From: Rikenellaceae bacterium
Lineage (GTDB): Bacteria > Bacteroidota > Bacteroidia > Bacteroidales > UBA932
DNA: 17,191 nt
NCBI GenBank assembly: GCA_900769885.1
Contig: CAAGIG010000067.1
Span: 1-17,191 of the forward strand
Direction: 5' to 3'
The notes below the pieces were generated by a model. The model had not been told where the DNA came from and made no database searches. It saw only the letters and a list, made by a program, of their open reading frames with translations. The translations under genes and the position numbers were made by a program. Of the stretch, positions 8,049 to 15,555 are shown one piece after another; the first letter of the stretch is position 1, and every line of letters starts with the position of its first letter.

Positions 8049-8897
8049 ATGGAAATTAAAAAAGTATCTGTAATTGGAACCGGTACAATGGGTGCCGGTA
8101 TCGTTCAGGCTTTTGCTCAAGCAGGTCGTCAGGTGATGATGAAGAGCCGTAGCGAAGCCAGCAATGCCAAAGCTTTGGCTAAAATTTCTAAATCTTTGTC
8201 AAAATTGGTTGAGAAAGGTAAAATGCAGCAAGAAGAAATGGATTCAATTCTTGCAAACATTATCCCTACCACAGATTACAATGCTATCGCTGATTCAGAT
8301 TTGATTATCGAAGCTGCTGTGGAGCAAATGGATCTTAAAGTGGAATTGTTCCAAATGCTTGATTCTATCTGCAAACCTGAGACAATCATTGCAACAAATA
8401 CTTCTTCACTTTCAATTACCGGTATCGCTGCAGCTCTTAAACGTGATACTCAAGTAATTGGTATGCACTTCTTTAATCCTGCACCTGTGATGAAACTTGT
8501 GGAAATCATTAAAGGTCAAAAGACTTCTGATGAGGTTTACAGTGCTATTCACAACCTTTGTGTAGAGATTGGAAAAACTCCTGTGGCTGTAAATGAAGCT
8601 CCCGGTTTTGTTGTAAACAGAATTTTGATTCCTATGGTTAACGAAGCTGTCGGTATTTTGGCAGATGGTGTTGCTACCAAAGAGGATATCGATGCAGCTA
8701 TGAAACTTGGTGCAAATCATCCTATGGGTCCTTTGGCTTTGGCTGACCTTATCGGATTGGATGTATGCCTTGCAATTATGGAAGTGCTTCACGCTGAATT
8801 TGGTGAAGATAAATACCGTCCTCATCCACTTCTTCGTAAGATGGTGAGAGCTAACCTATTAGGCCGTAAAACTTCAGAAGGATTTTATAAATATTAA
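8049..8897 (+). CDS. hbd: 3-hydroxybutyryl-CoA dehydrogenase
   Basis: A 282-residue dehydrogenase of the clostridial Hbd type that reduces acetoacetyl-CoA to (S)-3-hydroxybutyryl-CoA. The nucleotide loop is G10-T-G12-T-M-G15. Catalytic residues S119, H140 (in M-H-F-F-N-P), E152 and N190 are in place, and the C-terminal helical domain contains the conserved N-H-P-M-G-P. One oddity is the end of the second beta strand, which reads V-M-M-K-S33-R34-S. Clostridium acetobutylicum Hbd has V-V-L-R-D-I there, and its acidic residue holds the NADH ribose. Serine-arginine at that place suggests a preference for NADPH. Neighbours crt and bcd complete the butyryl-CoA branch. Confidence 0.94.
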   Translation: MEIKKVSVIGTGTMGAGIVQAFAQAGRQVMMKSRSEASNAKALAKISKSLSKLVEKGKMQQEEMDSILANIIPTTDYNAIADSDLIIEAAVEQMDLKVELFQMLDSICKPETIIATNTSSLSITGIAAALKRDTQVIGMHFFNPAPVMKLVEIIKGQKTSDEVYSAIHNLCVEIGKTPVAVNEAPGFVVNRILIPMVNEAVGILADGVATKEDIDAAMKLGANHPMGPLALADLIGLDVCLAIMEVLHAEFGEDKYRPHPLLRKMVRANLLGRKTSEGFYKY

Positions 8898-8913
8898 TAG
8901 ATAAAAAAGAGTT

Positions 8914-10056
8914 ATGAATTTCAAACTAACACCCACACAATCGCTTTTCAGGCAAATGATTAAGGAGTTTGCCGATAAAGAGGTTAAACCTCTTGCAGCA
9001 GAAATTGATGAGCAAGAGAGATTCCCCATCGAGAACGTACAGAAGATGGCTAAACTTGGTTTGTTTGGTATTCCTCTTCCTGTAGAGTATGGTGGAGCAG
9101 GTGGAGACAATATTATGTATTCAATTGCTGTAGAGGAACTTTCAAGAGTTTGTGCTACAACAGGTGTCGTATTGTCAGCTCACACATCTCTTTGTCTTGC
9201 TCCTATTTTCGAGCACGGTACAGAGGAACAAAAACGTAAATACCTTCCTAAACTTGCTTCAGGTGAATGGATTGGTGCTTTCGGTCTTACCGAGCCTAAC
9301 GCAGGTACAGATGCTTCAGCACAACAAACTACCGCAGTTTTGGACGGTGACGAATGGGTTCTTAACGGAAACAAAATTTTCATCACCAATGCTGGTCACG
9401 CACACGTTTATGTAGTGTTCGCAATGACTGACAAATCATTGAAAACCAAAGGTATCAGTGCATTTATCGTAGAAGCTGGTACTCCTGGTTTTGAAATTGG
9501 TAAAAAAGAGTTGAAACTTGGTATTAGAGGTAGTGCAACTGCTGAATTGATTTTCACTGACTGCAGAATTCCTAAAGAAAATCTGCTTGGTAAAATCGGT
9601 GGCGGTTTCGGTATCGCAATGAAAACTCTTGACGGTGGTCGTATCGGTATTGCTTCTCAAGCTCTTGGTATTGCTCAAGGTGCTATCGATGAGACAGTTA
9701 AATACACTATGGAAAGAAAACAATTTGGTAAACCTCTATCTGGTTTCCAAAATACCCAATTCCAAATGGCTGACCTTAAGACCAAAGTAGAAGCTTCTCG
9801 TCTATTGGTTCGTTCTGCTGCTTTCAAGAAAGACAGCAAAGAGCCTTATTCAGTGGATGCTGCTATGGCTAAATTATTTGCAGCTGAAACAGCTATGGAA
9901 GTTACTACCAAAGCTGTTCAATTCCACGGTGGTTATGGTTACACCCGTGAATATCCTGTAGAAAGAATGATGAGAGATGCTAAGATTACCGAAATCTATG
10001 AAGGTACTTCAGAGGTTCAAAGAATGGTGATTGCAGCCGGTATGTTTAAAAAGTAG
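8914..10056 (+). CDS. bcd: Butyryl-CoA dehydrogenase (short-chain acyl-CoA dehydrogenase)
   Basis: A 380-residue FAD-dependent acyl-CoA dehydrogenase that reduces crotonyl-CoA to butyryl-CoA. The order is N-terminal helices, a central beta domain with the FAD/substrate signature G-A-F-G-L-T-E-P-N-A-G-T-D (121-133), and the C-terminal helical domain. The catalytic base is E363 in I-Y-E-G-T-S-E, the position used by short- and medium-chain enzymes. R269-Q271-F-G corresponds to the FAD contact R-x-Q-F-G. It lies 16 bp after hbd and 19 bp before etfB, the usual partner arrangement. Short-chain specificity comes from context; the fold alone would also allow other small acyl-CoAs. Confidence 0.93.
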   Translation: MNFKLTPTQSLFRQMIKEFADKEVKPLAAEIDEQERFPIENVQKMAKLGLFGIPLPVEYGGAGGDNIMYSIAVEELSRVCATTGVVLSAHTSLCLAPIFEHGTEEQKRKYLPKLASGEWIGAFGLTEPNAGTDASAQQTTAVLDGDEWVLNGNKIFITNAGHAHVYVVFAMTDKSLKTKGISAFIVEAGTPGFEIGKKELKLGIRGSATAELIFTDCRIPKENLLGKIGGGFGIAMKTLDGGRIGIASQALGIAQGAIDETVKYTMERKQFGKPLSGFQNTQFQMADLKTKVEASRLLVRSAAFKKDSKEPYSVDAAMAKLFAAETAMEVTTKAVQFHGGYGYTREYPVERMMRDAKITEIYEGTSEVQRMVIAAGMFKK

Positions 10057-10075
10057 TGATTGAAAATTATTAATT

Positions 10076-10861
10076 ATGAATATAGTTGTTTGTATCAAAC
10101 AAGTTCCGGATACTACAGAAATCAAAATTAATCCGGTAACCGGTACCCTTATCAGAGACGGTGTACCAAGTATTATGAACCCTGATGATAAAGTGGGTCT
10201 TGAAATGGCTCTTCAAATGAAAGACCAATTCGGGGCTCATATCACAGTTATTACAATGGGTCCTCCTCAAGCTGATCTTGTTCTTAGAGAGGCTTTTGCA
10301 ATGGGTGTTGACAGAGCAATCCTTCTAACCGACAGAAAATTTGCAGGTGCTGATACTTTGGCCACTTCAAATGCTCTTGCCGGTGCTCTTAAAACACTTG
10401 ATTGGGATTTGGTAATCTCTGGTAGACAAGCTATTGACGGTGATACCGCTCAAGTAGGTCCTCAAATGGCTGAACATCTTGATATTCCTCAAATCTCTTA
10501 TGTTTGCGATATCAAAGTTTCTGATGACCACAAAGTTCTTACTGTAACTAAAGAAACAGAAGACGGATACCAAATTCTTGAGGCTCAGACTCCTTGTCTT
10601 TTGACCGTTCTTTCATCAGCAGTTCAACCTCGTTATATGCACGCTGCAGGTATTGTTCAGGCATATAACAGAGAAGTGGAAATCTGGGGTGCTGACAAAA
10701 TTGACGTAGATGAGTCAAAACTTGGTTTGAAAGGTTCTCCTACCAAAGTTCACAAAGCATTTACCAAAGGTTTGAAAGCTCCTGGTGAAATGTATGAAGT
10801 GGATGCTGAAGAAGCAGTAGGTATCATTATTTCAAAACTTAAAGAAAAATTCATTATCTAA
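10076..10861 (+). CDS. etfB: Electron transfer flavoprotein beta subunit
   Basis: The 261-residue EtfB that pairs with EtfA to carry electrons to or from the adjacent butyryl-CoA dehydrogenase. The N-terminus M-N-I-V-V-C-I-K-Q-V-P-D and N-P-D-D-K are typical. The nucleotide segment at 116-129 reads G-R-Q-A-I-D-G-D-T-A-Q-V-G-P. This is the form I associate with clostridial Bcd-linked, flavin-bifurcating ETFs, where the site holds a second FAD; mitochondrial-type EtfB has D-D-D-C-N-Q-T-G-Q and binds AMP. If bifurcating, the complex would couple crotonyl-CoA reduction by NADH to ferredoxin reduction and so conserve energy. That role is inferred from motif and context. Confidence 0.93.
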   Translation: MNIVVCIKQVPDTTEIKINPVTGTLIRDGVPSIMNPDDKVGLEMALQMKDQFGAHITVITMGPPQADLVLREAFAMGVDRAILLTDRKFAGADTLATSNALAGALKTLDWDLVISGRQAIDGDTAQVGPQMAEHLDIPQISYVCDIKVSDDHKVLTVTKETEDGYQILEAQTPCLLTVLSSAVQPRYMHAAGIVQAYNREVEIWGADKIDVDESKLGLKGSPTKVHKAFTKGLKAPGEMYEVDAEEAVGIIISKLKEKFII

Positions 10862-10880
10862 TCACTAAATACCGATAAAA

Positions 10881-11885
10881 ATGAATAAGAACGATTATAA
10901 AAATATATTTGTATTTGCAGAGCAAAGAGGTGGTCAAATCCAATCAGTTGCTCTAGAACTTATCGGAAAAGCTTGTGATTTGGCTCAAGATCTTGGCCAA
11001 AAGGTAGTGGCTGTTCTTGCTGGTGAGAATATCGATTCAATGATTCCTACATTGTTCGAATATGGTGCTGATGAAGTTATCGCTATTGATAATCCTCAGC
11101 TAAAACATTATCTTACAGAGCAATATGCTCAAACCATCTATCAAGTAATTACCGAATTCAAACCCAATATCGTACTATTTGGTGCTACCACCATTGGTCG
11201 TGACTTGGCTCCACGTCTATCTGCACGTTTGACCACTGGTCTTACAGCTGACTGTACAAAACTTGAAATCTCTGAAGAGAAAGAGTTGATGATGACCCGT
11301 CCTGCATTTGGCGGTAACCTAATGGCTACCATCGTTTGTCCTGAGCATCGTCCTCAAATGTCAACTGTCCGTCCCGGCGTTATGCAAAAGAAAGACAGAC
11401 AAGAGGGTAGAACAGGTGTTATAACCAGATTCGAACCTAAATTTGACCTTGAAAGAATCAAAGTTAAAATGATCAAAGAGGTTAAAGAAGATAAAGGTAA
11501 AGTGGATATTTCTGAAGCTAAAATCCTTGTATCTGGTGGTCGTGGTATCGGTTGCAAAGATAACTTCGATAAACTTCAAGAACTTGCTGATGTTCTTGAT
11601 GCACAAGTTTCTGCTTCACGTGCAATGGTCGATGCAGGTATTATCCCTCACGACAGACAAGTTGGTCAAACAGGTAAGACCGTTCGTCCTGACTTGTACT
11701 TTGCTCTTGGTATTTCAGGTGCAATCCAACACCTTGCAGGTATGGAAGAATCTGACTTTATCGTAGCTATCAACAAAGATAAATTTGCTCCTATCTTCAG
11801 CGTTTCTGATATTGGAATCGTTGGCGATGCTTGCAAAATTGTTCCTCTTTTGACCGAACGTTTGAGAAAAGAACTTCAAAAATAG
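10881..11885 (+). CDS. etfA: Electron transfer flavoprotein alpha subunit
   Basis: The 334-residue EtfA, partner of EtfB. The N-terminal half is the Rossmann-like domain shared with EtfB. The C-terminal FAD domain shows S-G-G-R-G-I-G (218-224), A-S-R-A-M-V-D-A-G (245-253) and the family signature covering Q-V-G-Q-T-G-K-T-V-R-P-D and G-I-S-G-A-I-Q-H-L (260-285). No ferredoxin-like cysteine clusters are fused to its N-terminus, unlike some clostridial EtfA proteins. It follows etfB by 19 bp and ends 9 bp before the serpin gene. With Bcd it forms the likely energy-conserving step of the pathway. Confidence 0.94.
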   Translation: MNKNDYKNIFVFAEQRGGQIQSVALELIGKACDLAQDLGQKVVAVLAGENIDSMIPTLFEYGADEVIAIDNPQLKHYLTEQYAQTIYQVITEFKPNIVLFGATTIGRDLAPRLSARLTTGLTADCTKLEISEEKELMMTRPAFGGNLMATIVCPEHRPQMSTVRPGVMQKKDRQEGRTGVITRFEPKFDLERIKVKMIKEVKEDKGKVDISEAKILVSGGRGIGCKDNFDKLQELADVLDAQVSASRAMVDAGIIPHDRQVGQTGKTVRPDLYFALGISGAIQHLAGMEESDFIVAINKDKFAPIFSVSDIGIVGDACKIVPLLTERLRKELQK

Positions 11886-11894
11886 GTCTTTAAG

Positions 11895-13073
11895 ATGATT
11901 AAAATATTTTCGTTATTGCTTCTAATGTCTGTTTCATTGACATCCTGGGCAAAGAACGATAAATTAAACGAGGAGATTGCCCATAGTGGCAATCTCTTTG
12001 CTTTTAATTTTATGAATGAAGTTCTTGCACAAGATACCACCAGTGGAACAGTTGTTATCTCTCCTGTAAGTTGTTCAATGGCACTTTCAATGTTGATGAA
12101 TGGAACTGCTTCTGAGTCATATAAACAGGTGTTGAAAGCCCTCTCTTTGGAAAACTTTTCTGAGAAAGAAATTAATCAATATAACAAAGCTTTACTCAAA
12201 CTTTTGAGTAAAAAAGATAAAGGATTGCTATTGGAAATAGCCAATTCTGTATGGATTGCAGATGACTTTTCTGTTAAGTGTTCTTATAAAAGAAACCTTA
12301 AAAAATACTATAAAGTTACTCCATATAGGGTAGATATGTCCTCTCCTGATACAAAGGATCTTATCAACCAGTGGTGCAACGATGCTACAGAAGGACTTAT
12401 CGATGAGATAATAGAATCTACAGATCCTTCTATTTTGATGGTGATAATCAATGCTTTGTATTTTAAGGGAGATTGGAAGACCCCTTTTGAAAAGGAAGCC
12501 TCTCGTGAGGATGTATTTTACGGTGTAAGTGGTGAGTCTACTACTAAATATATGAATAACTACACAGAGGTTCCTTACTTTGCTTGTGAAGAGTATAAGA
12601 TGATTGAGTTACCTTATGCAAATTCTGACTATGTAATGAGATTGGTTTTGCCAGAAGAGGGGATTGCAATAGATGAATTTGTTAAAGGATTTAATGTTGA
12701 GAAGTACAACTCGGCAGCTGAGTCATTGCGCCAAAGGAAGACTTACGTGACCATTCCTGCGATTGATTGTGAATTCGAAATAAACCTGAATCAGGTTCTT
12801 ATGAATATGGGAATGGTGCTGCCATTTACCTCAGCAGCAGACCTTAGTCGTATCAGTAATGGTTCAATGTTCGTTTCATCAGTAATTCAGAAATGTGCAT
12901 TGAAAGTGAGTGAAGAGGGTAGTGAAGCGGCAGCAGTAACTGCCATTACAGTAATGAAAACTTCCCTTTCGCCAGAAACACCACCTCGCTTTATTGCCAA
13001 CCGCCCTTACCTGATGTATATCACAGAAAAGAGCACCGGTACCATTTTGTTTATGGGGGTTAAGAGAGATTAA
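11895..13073 (+). CDS. Secreted serpin (serine/cysteine protease inhibitor)
   Basis: A 392-residue serpin with a Sec signal peptide (K3, hydrophobic run 4-15, probable cleavage after S-W-A19) and no lipobox, so it should be released to the periplasm or beyond. Family hallmarks are V-V-I-S-P-V-S (53-59), N-A-L-Y-F-K-G-D-W (186-194) and the C-terminal F-I-A-N-R-P-Y. The reactive-loop hinge S-E-E-G-S-E-A-A-A-V-T-A (339-350) has the small residues needed for loop insertion, so it is probably inhibitory. Counting from the hinge puts P1 at T356, with K355 beside it; this M-K-T-S stretch recalls miropin of Tannerella forsythia, as I remember it. It starts 9 bp after etfA with no full promoter match seen, so it may be co-transcribed with the operon. 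Confidence 0.93.
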   Translation: MIKIFSLLLLMSVSLTSWAKNDKLNEEIAHSGNLFAFNFMNEVLAQDTTSGTVVISPVSCSMALSMLMNGTASESYKQVLKALSLENFSEKEINQYNKALLKLLSKKDKGLLLEIANSVWIADDFSVKCSYKRNLKKYYKVTPYRVDMSSPDTKDLINQWCNDATEGLIDEIIESTDPSILMVIINALYFKGDWKTPFEKEASREDVFYGVSGESTTKYMNNYTEVPYFACEEYKMIELPYANSDYVMRLVLPEEGIAIDEFVKGFNVEKYNSAAESLRQRKTYVTIPAIDCEFEINLNQVLMNMGMVLPFTSAADLSRISNGSMFVSSVIQKCALKVSEEGSEAAAVTAITVMKTSLSPETPPRFIANRPYLMYITEKSTGTILFMGVKRD

Positions 13074-13214
13074 TCATAGTAACCGGCTGCTGTAGTACAA
13101 TGATCTGTTTATGTAATCGTGTTGTTCTTTTCTTTGCAATTCTACGATTATGCGCGATCCGTTATCGGTGGTGCAATAGAGGTCGAATCTGCTCGTTCTG
13201 GTTGTAGGTAAGGT
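13074..13214 (-). pseudogene. Remnant of PD-(D/E)XK nuclease-family transposase
   Basis: Read on the minus strand from 13214 to the TGA at 13074-13076, this gap between serpin and rarA encodes 46 residues closed on the 5' side by an in-frame TAG at 13215-13217. The piece includes R-F-D-L-Y-C-T-T-D-N-G, then R-I-I-V-E-L-Q and R-S-L-Y-Y-S-S-R-L. These match the catalytic core of the PD-(D/E)XK transposase/Rpn-like family that is abundant in Bacteroidales, with F-D as the metal-binding aspartate and V-E-L-Q as the E-x-Q strand. The full proteins are about 300 residues, so only the core survives and no start codon or terminal repeats are seen. It is probably a decayed insertion. Confidence 0.7.
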
Positions 13215-13230
13215 CTACAATATGGGGATT

Positions 13231-14529
13231 TTATTTGCTGTATTTCGGCCACATTTTCTCCATTTTGGAGCGGATATCTCTTTCTTTGGTATTGTCGCCG
13301 GGTTCGTAAAATACTGTCCCTGAGAGGTTTTGTGGAAGAAATTCCTGGTCAGTAAAATTGCCTTCGTAGGAGTGTGCATATTTGTATCCTTCGCTGTATC
13401 CAAGCTCCTTCATCAGTTTGGTGGGGGCATTGCGAAGGTGGAGTGGGACGGGGGAGTTGTCTCCGCTATTGACAAGTTCAAGTGCTTGATTTATTGCCAT
13501 ATATGCGGAATTGGATTTTGGAGAGGTTGCAAGGTATATTGCACATTCTGCAAGGGGAATTCGTCCTTCAGGCATTCCGATTTTGTGTACAGCGTCGAAT
13601 GTGGCTTGTGCCAGCAGCAGTGCATTGGGATTGGCAAGGCCGATATCTTCGCTTGCGAGGATAATGAGTCTTCGGGCGATGAATAGGGGGTCTTCGCCAC
13701 CTGCGAGCATCCTTGCCATCCAGTAAATTGCAGCGTTTGGGTCTGAGCCTCTGATACTTTTGATAAAAGCAGAAATTATGTCATAGTGCATTTCTCCATC
13801 TTTGTCGTAAATGGTCATATTTTCCTGCAGGCGCTCATTGACCAATGCTTCAGTTATGATAATTTCTTCATCCGGGTTGAAAGAGTTGACGACTATGTCT
13901 ATGATATTCAGCAATTTTCGTGCATCTCCACCGCAATATCTGTATAACAGGTTCTTCTCTTTGATGGAGATTTTGCGATTTTTCAATACAATATCTTCCT
14001 TTAGTGCTCGCTCCAAAAGTTTATCTAAGTCTTTTGTTTCCAATGATTTAAGTACGTAGACCTGGCAGCGTGAAAGGAGAGGGGTAATCACTTCGAAGGA
14101 TGGATTCTCTGTGGTTGCTCCAATCAGTGTTACAGTACCTGTTTCAACAGCGTTGAGCAGTGCGTCCTGTTGGGATTTGCTGAAGCGGTGAATCTCATCT
14201 ATGAACAAAATTGGTGATCCTTTGGCACCGGCAAAAATTGAATTTTCGCTGCATTTTGCAAAAACTTCCCGAATATCTTTGACCCCGGAATTGATTGCTG
14301 ACAATGTATAAAATTCTCTGCCCAATAATTTTGCAACTATCTGAGCAAGAGTTGTTTTTCCAACACCTGGAGGTCCCCAAAGTATAAATGAGGAGATATT
14401 TCCGGTCTGAATCATTCTTTGCAACACAGATCCTTTTCCAACAAGATGTTCTTGTCCGAAAAATTGTTCTAGATTGCTCGGACGCATTCTCTCAGGAAGC
14501 GGTATTGTGGATATTATATTGTTGTTCAT
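13231..14529 (-). CDS. rarA: Replication-associated recombination protein A (AAA+ ATPase)
   Basis: A complete 432-residue RarA/MgsA-type AAA+ ATPase, related to clamp-loader subunits and acting on stalled or single-stranded replication forks. Walker A is G52-P-P-G-V-G-K58-T-T. Walker B is I-L-F-I-D111-E112-I-H-R. Sensor 1 is I-G-A-T-T-E-N-P (137-144), and the arginine finger lies in L-L-S-R154-C. The C-terminal half holds the tetramerisation and family-specific regions (I-R-G-S-D-P-N-A-A-I-Y-W, A-G-G-E-D-P, A-S-E-D-I-G-L). Length and C-terminus (F-Y-E-P-G near the end) are normal. The gene is convergent with the serpin and divergent from the rhodanese. It appears to be an ordinary housekeeping gene unconnected to lysine use. 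Confidence 0.96.
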   Translation of the reverse strand: MNNNIISTIPLPERMRPSNLEQFFGQEHLVGKGSVLQRMIQTGNISSFILWGPPGVGKTTLAQIVAKLLGREFYTLSAINSGVKDIREVFAKCSENSIFAGAKGSPILFIDEIHRFSKSQQDALLNAVETGTVTLIGATTENPSFEVITPLLSRCQVYVLKSLETKDLDKLLERALKEDIVLKNRKISIKEKNLLYRYCGGDARKLLNIIDIVVNSFNPDEEIIITEALVNERLQENMTIYDKDGEMHYDIISAFIKSIRGSDPNAAIYWMARMLAGGEDPLFIARRLIILASEDIGLANPNALLLAQATFDAVHKIGMPEGRIPLAECAIYLATSPKSNSAYMAINQALELVNSGDNSPVPLHLRNAPTKLMKELGYSEGYKYAHSYEGNFTDQEFLPQNLSGTVFYEPGDNTKERDIRSKMEKMWPKYSK

Positions 14530-14614
14530 ATACGATATAGAAGTATCAAAGTTTCTGTAAATCTGTTAATTAGGAGGGTATCTTAAAATCCTATTTAACA
14601 TAATATAAATTGTG

Positions 14615-14635
14615 TGACAATTGTGGTATTTGTCA
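14615..14635. repeat. Inverted repeat TGACAA-n9-TTGTCA
   Basis: Two perfect 6-bp arms separated by 9 bp lie in the middle of the rarA/rhodanese intergenic region. The size and spacing are operator-like, but six-base arms in AT-rich DNA can arise by chance, and no regulator is linked to it. Confidence 0.3.
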
Positions 14636-14683
14636 TTCTTACAAATTTATGAATAAAATACTCTCTGACAATGAACGATTGAT

Positions 14684-14691
14684 TAAATTTG
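14684..14691 (+). promoter_or_regulatory. Bacteroidota-type -7 box (TAAATTTG) upstream of rhodanese gene
   Basis: The octamer fits TAnnTTTG exactly and ends 28 bp before the ATG at 14720, which would give a 5' leader of about 20 nt. No TTTG or TTG -33 element stands at the expected distance, so this call rests on the -7 box alone. Confidence 0.4.
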
Positions 14692-14719
14692 TAGCACAAC
14701 AATTAAAATACACTGGCTA

Positions 14720-15115
14720 ATGAAAAAATTATTTGTTACAGCAATACTCCTTTTTGCTTTTTGCAATCTCTTTGGACAAAATGACACAACTTTCAAATCT
14801 GTTGATGTGATGGAATTTGAGAAACTTATTACTCAGGAACAAGTCGTACTGGTGGATGTCCGTACTTCGCAAGAACACGCAGATGCCTATATCCCAGGAA
14901 CTGATTATAACATTGATGTTTTGTCTTCTGAATTTGAGGTAATTGTAGATAGTAATCTCAAAAAGGACAAAACCATTGCAATTTATTGCCGCAGCGGTAA
15001 TCGTAGCAAAAAAGCTGCTAAAATTCTAACAGCCAAAGGTTTCAAAGTCATTGAACTCAGTACGGGTTTCAATGGTTGGAGTTCTTCAGGGAAGGCAACT
15101 CTCTCTTCCAAATAG
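14720..15115 (+). CDS. Exported single-domain rhodanese-like sulfurtransferase
   Basis: A 131-residue protein with an N-terminal signal peptide (K2-K3, hydrophobic 4-18, likely cleavage near F-G/Q20) followed by one rhodanese domain. V-D46-V-R48 is the conserved first motif. The active-site loop is C90-R-S-G-N-R-S, with catalytic cysteine and the usual phosphate/sulfur-binding pattern. G-F-N-G-W near the end is also typical. Such proteins move sulfane sulfur or act in periplasmic redox and sulfide handling; the substrate is unknown. C15 in the hydrophobic stretch does not fit a lipobox, so a lipoprotein is unlikely. It has its own probable promoter and is 30 bp from the next gene. Confidence 0.88.
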   Translation: MKKLFVTAILLFAFCNLFGQNDTTFKSVDVMEFEKLITQEQVVLVDVRTSQEHADAYIPGTDYNIDVLSSEFEVIVDSNLKKDKTIAIYCRSGNRSKKAAKILTAKGFKVIELSTGFNGWSSSGKATLSSK

Positions 15116-15145
15116 TCTGTTTATAATAATTTAGTTCCTGTCATT

Positions 15146-15496
15146 ATGGAAATCACCACATTGCTTGAATTCTCAGAGAGATCTCAATTGAGAAATTGGC
15201 TACTCGAAAATCATTCCACTCAGAAAGATTGTTGGGTGATAATGAGTCGCAGCAAGACTCCTCCTGTGGGGGTACTCCCCTATCTCGATGTCGTCGAAGA
15301 GGCTTTGTGTTTTGGTTGGATTGACAGCACCCTGAAAAGATTACCTGATGGTCGCCTTGCCCAACGCCTATCTCCCCGCCGTAAAAAAAGTCATTGGACA
15401 CAATTGAATATTCAGCGTTGCCACGACCTCGAACAGCGAGGTTTGATGATGCCTTCCGGCAGAGTGGCGCTGGAAAATGGAGTTTCGGGTGATTAA
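15146..15496 (+). CDS. YdeI/OmdA-family protein, lacking the usual C-terminal part
   Basis: The 116 residues match the N-terminal part of the YdeI (bacteriocin-protection, OmpD-associated) family: R-N-W-L-L-E-N-H near the start, then E-E-A-L-C-F-G-W-I-D-S (residues 51-61), and R-L-S-P-R-R-K-K-S-H-W (74-84). The biochemical function of the family is not established. Most members run to about 190 residues with a C-terminal OmdA-like helical domain. Here the frame ends at TAA 15494-15496 after G-L-M-M-P-S-G-R, and I could not find the missing part in other frames of the following DNA. It may therefore be a truncated relic or a naturally short version. The break lies just before the accessory toxin-antitoxin-like cassette. 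Confidence 0.72.
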   Translation: MEITTLLEFSERSQLRNWLLENHSTQKDCWVIMSRSKTPPVGVLPYLDVVEEALCFGWIDSTLKRLPDGRLAQRLSPRRKKSHWTQLNIQRCHDLEQRGLMMPSGRVALENGVSGD

Positions 15497-15555
15497 TTGT
15501 GATAAAGCTTAGAATCCTGAAAAGGTAAAAATGCGCACACATTACCACATAAAAC

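Larger units (their letters stand above)
14530..14719. promoter_or_regulatory. Divergent intergenic region between rarA and rhodanese gene
   Basis: This 190-bp AT-rich gap must hold promoters for both divergent genes. No open reading frame or RNA gene is apparent. On the minus strand only a weak 7-of-8 match to the Bacteroidota -7 box (AAACTTTG, 14547-14554) was found near the rarA start. On the plus strand a full match exists and is listed separately. Confidence 0.5.

Noticed and set aside
11820..11894. Separate promoter for the serpin in the end of etfA
   Set aside because: Only partial matches such as AACGTTTG are present. They are no better than expected by chance in coding DNA.
14547..14554. 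AAACTTTG on the minus strand as the rarA -7 box
   Set aside because: It lacks the first T of TAnnTTTG and has no -33 partner at the right distance, so the match is too weak to list as a feature.
14720..14779. Rhodanese as a lipoprotein because of a cysteine in its signal sequence
   Set aside because: The residues before C15 (L-F-A-F) do not fit a lipobox, and a better signal peptidase I site lies downstream near residue 19-20.
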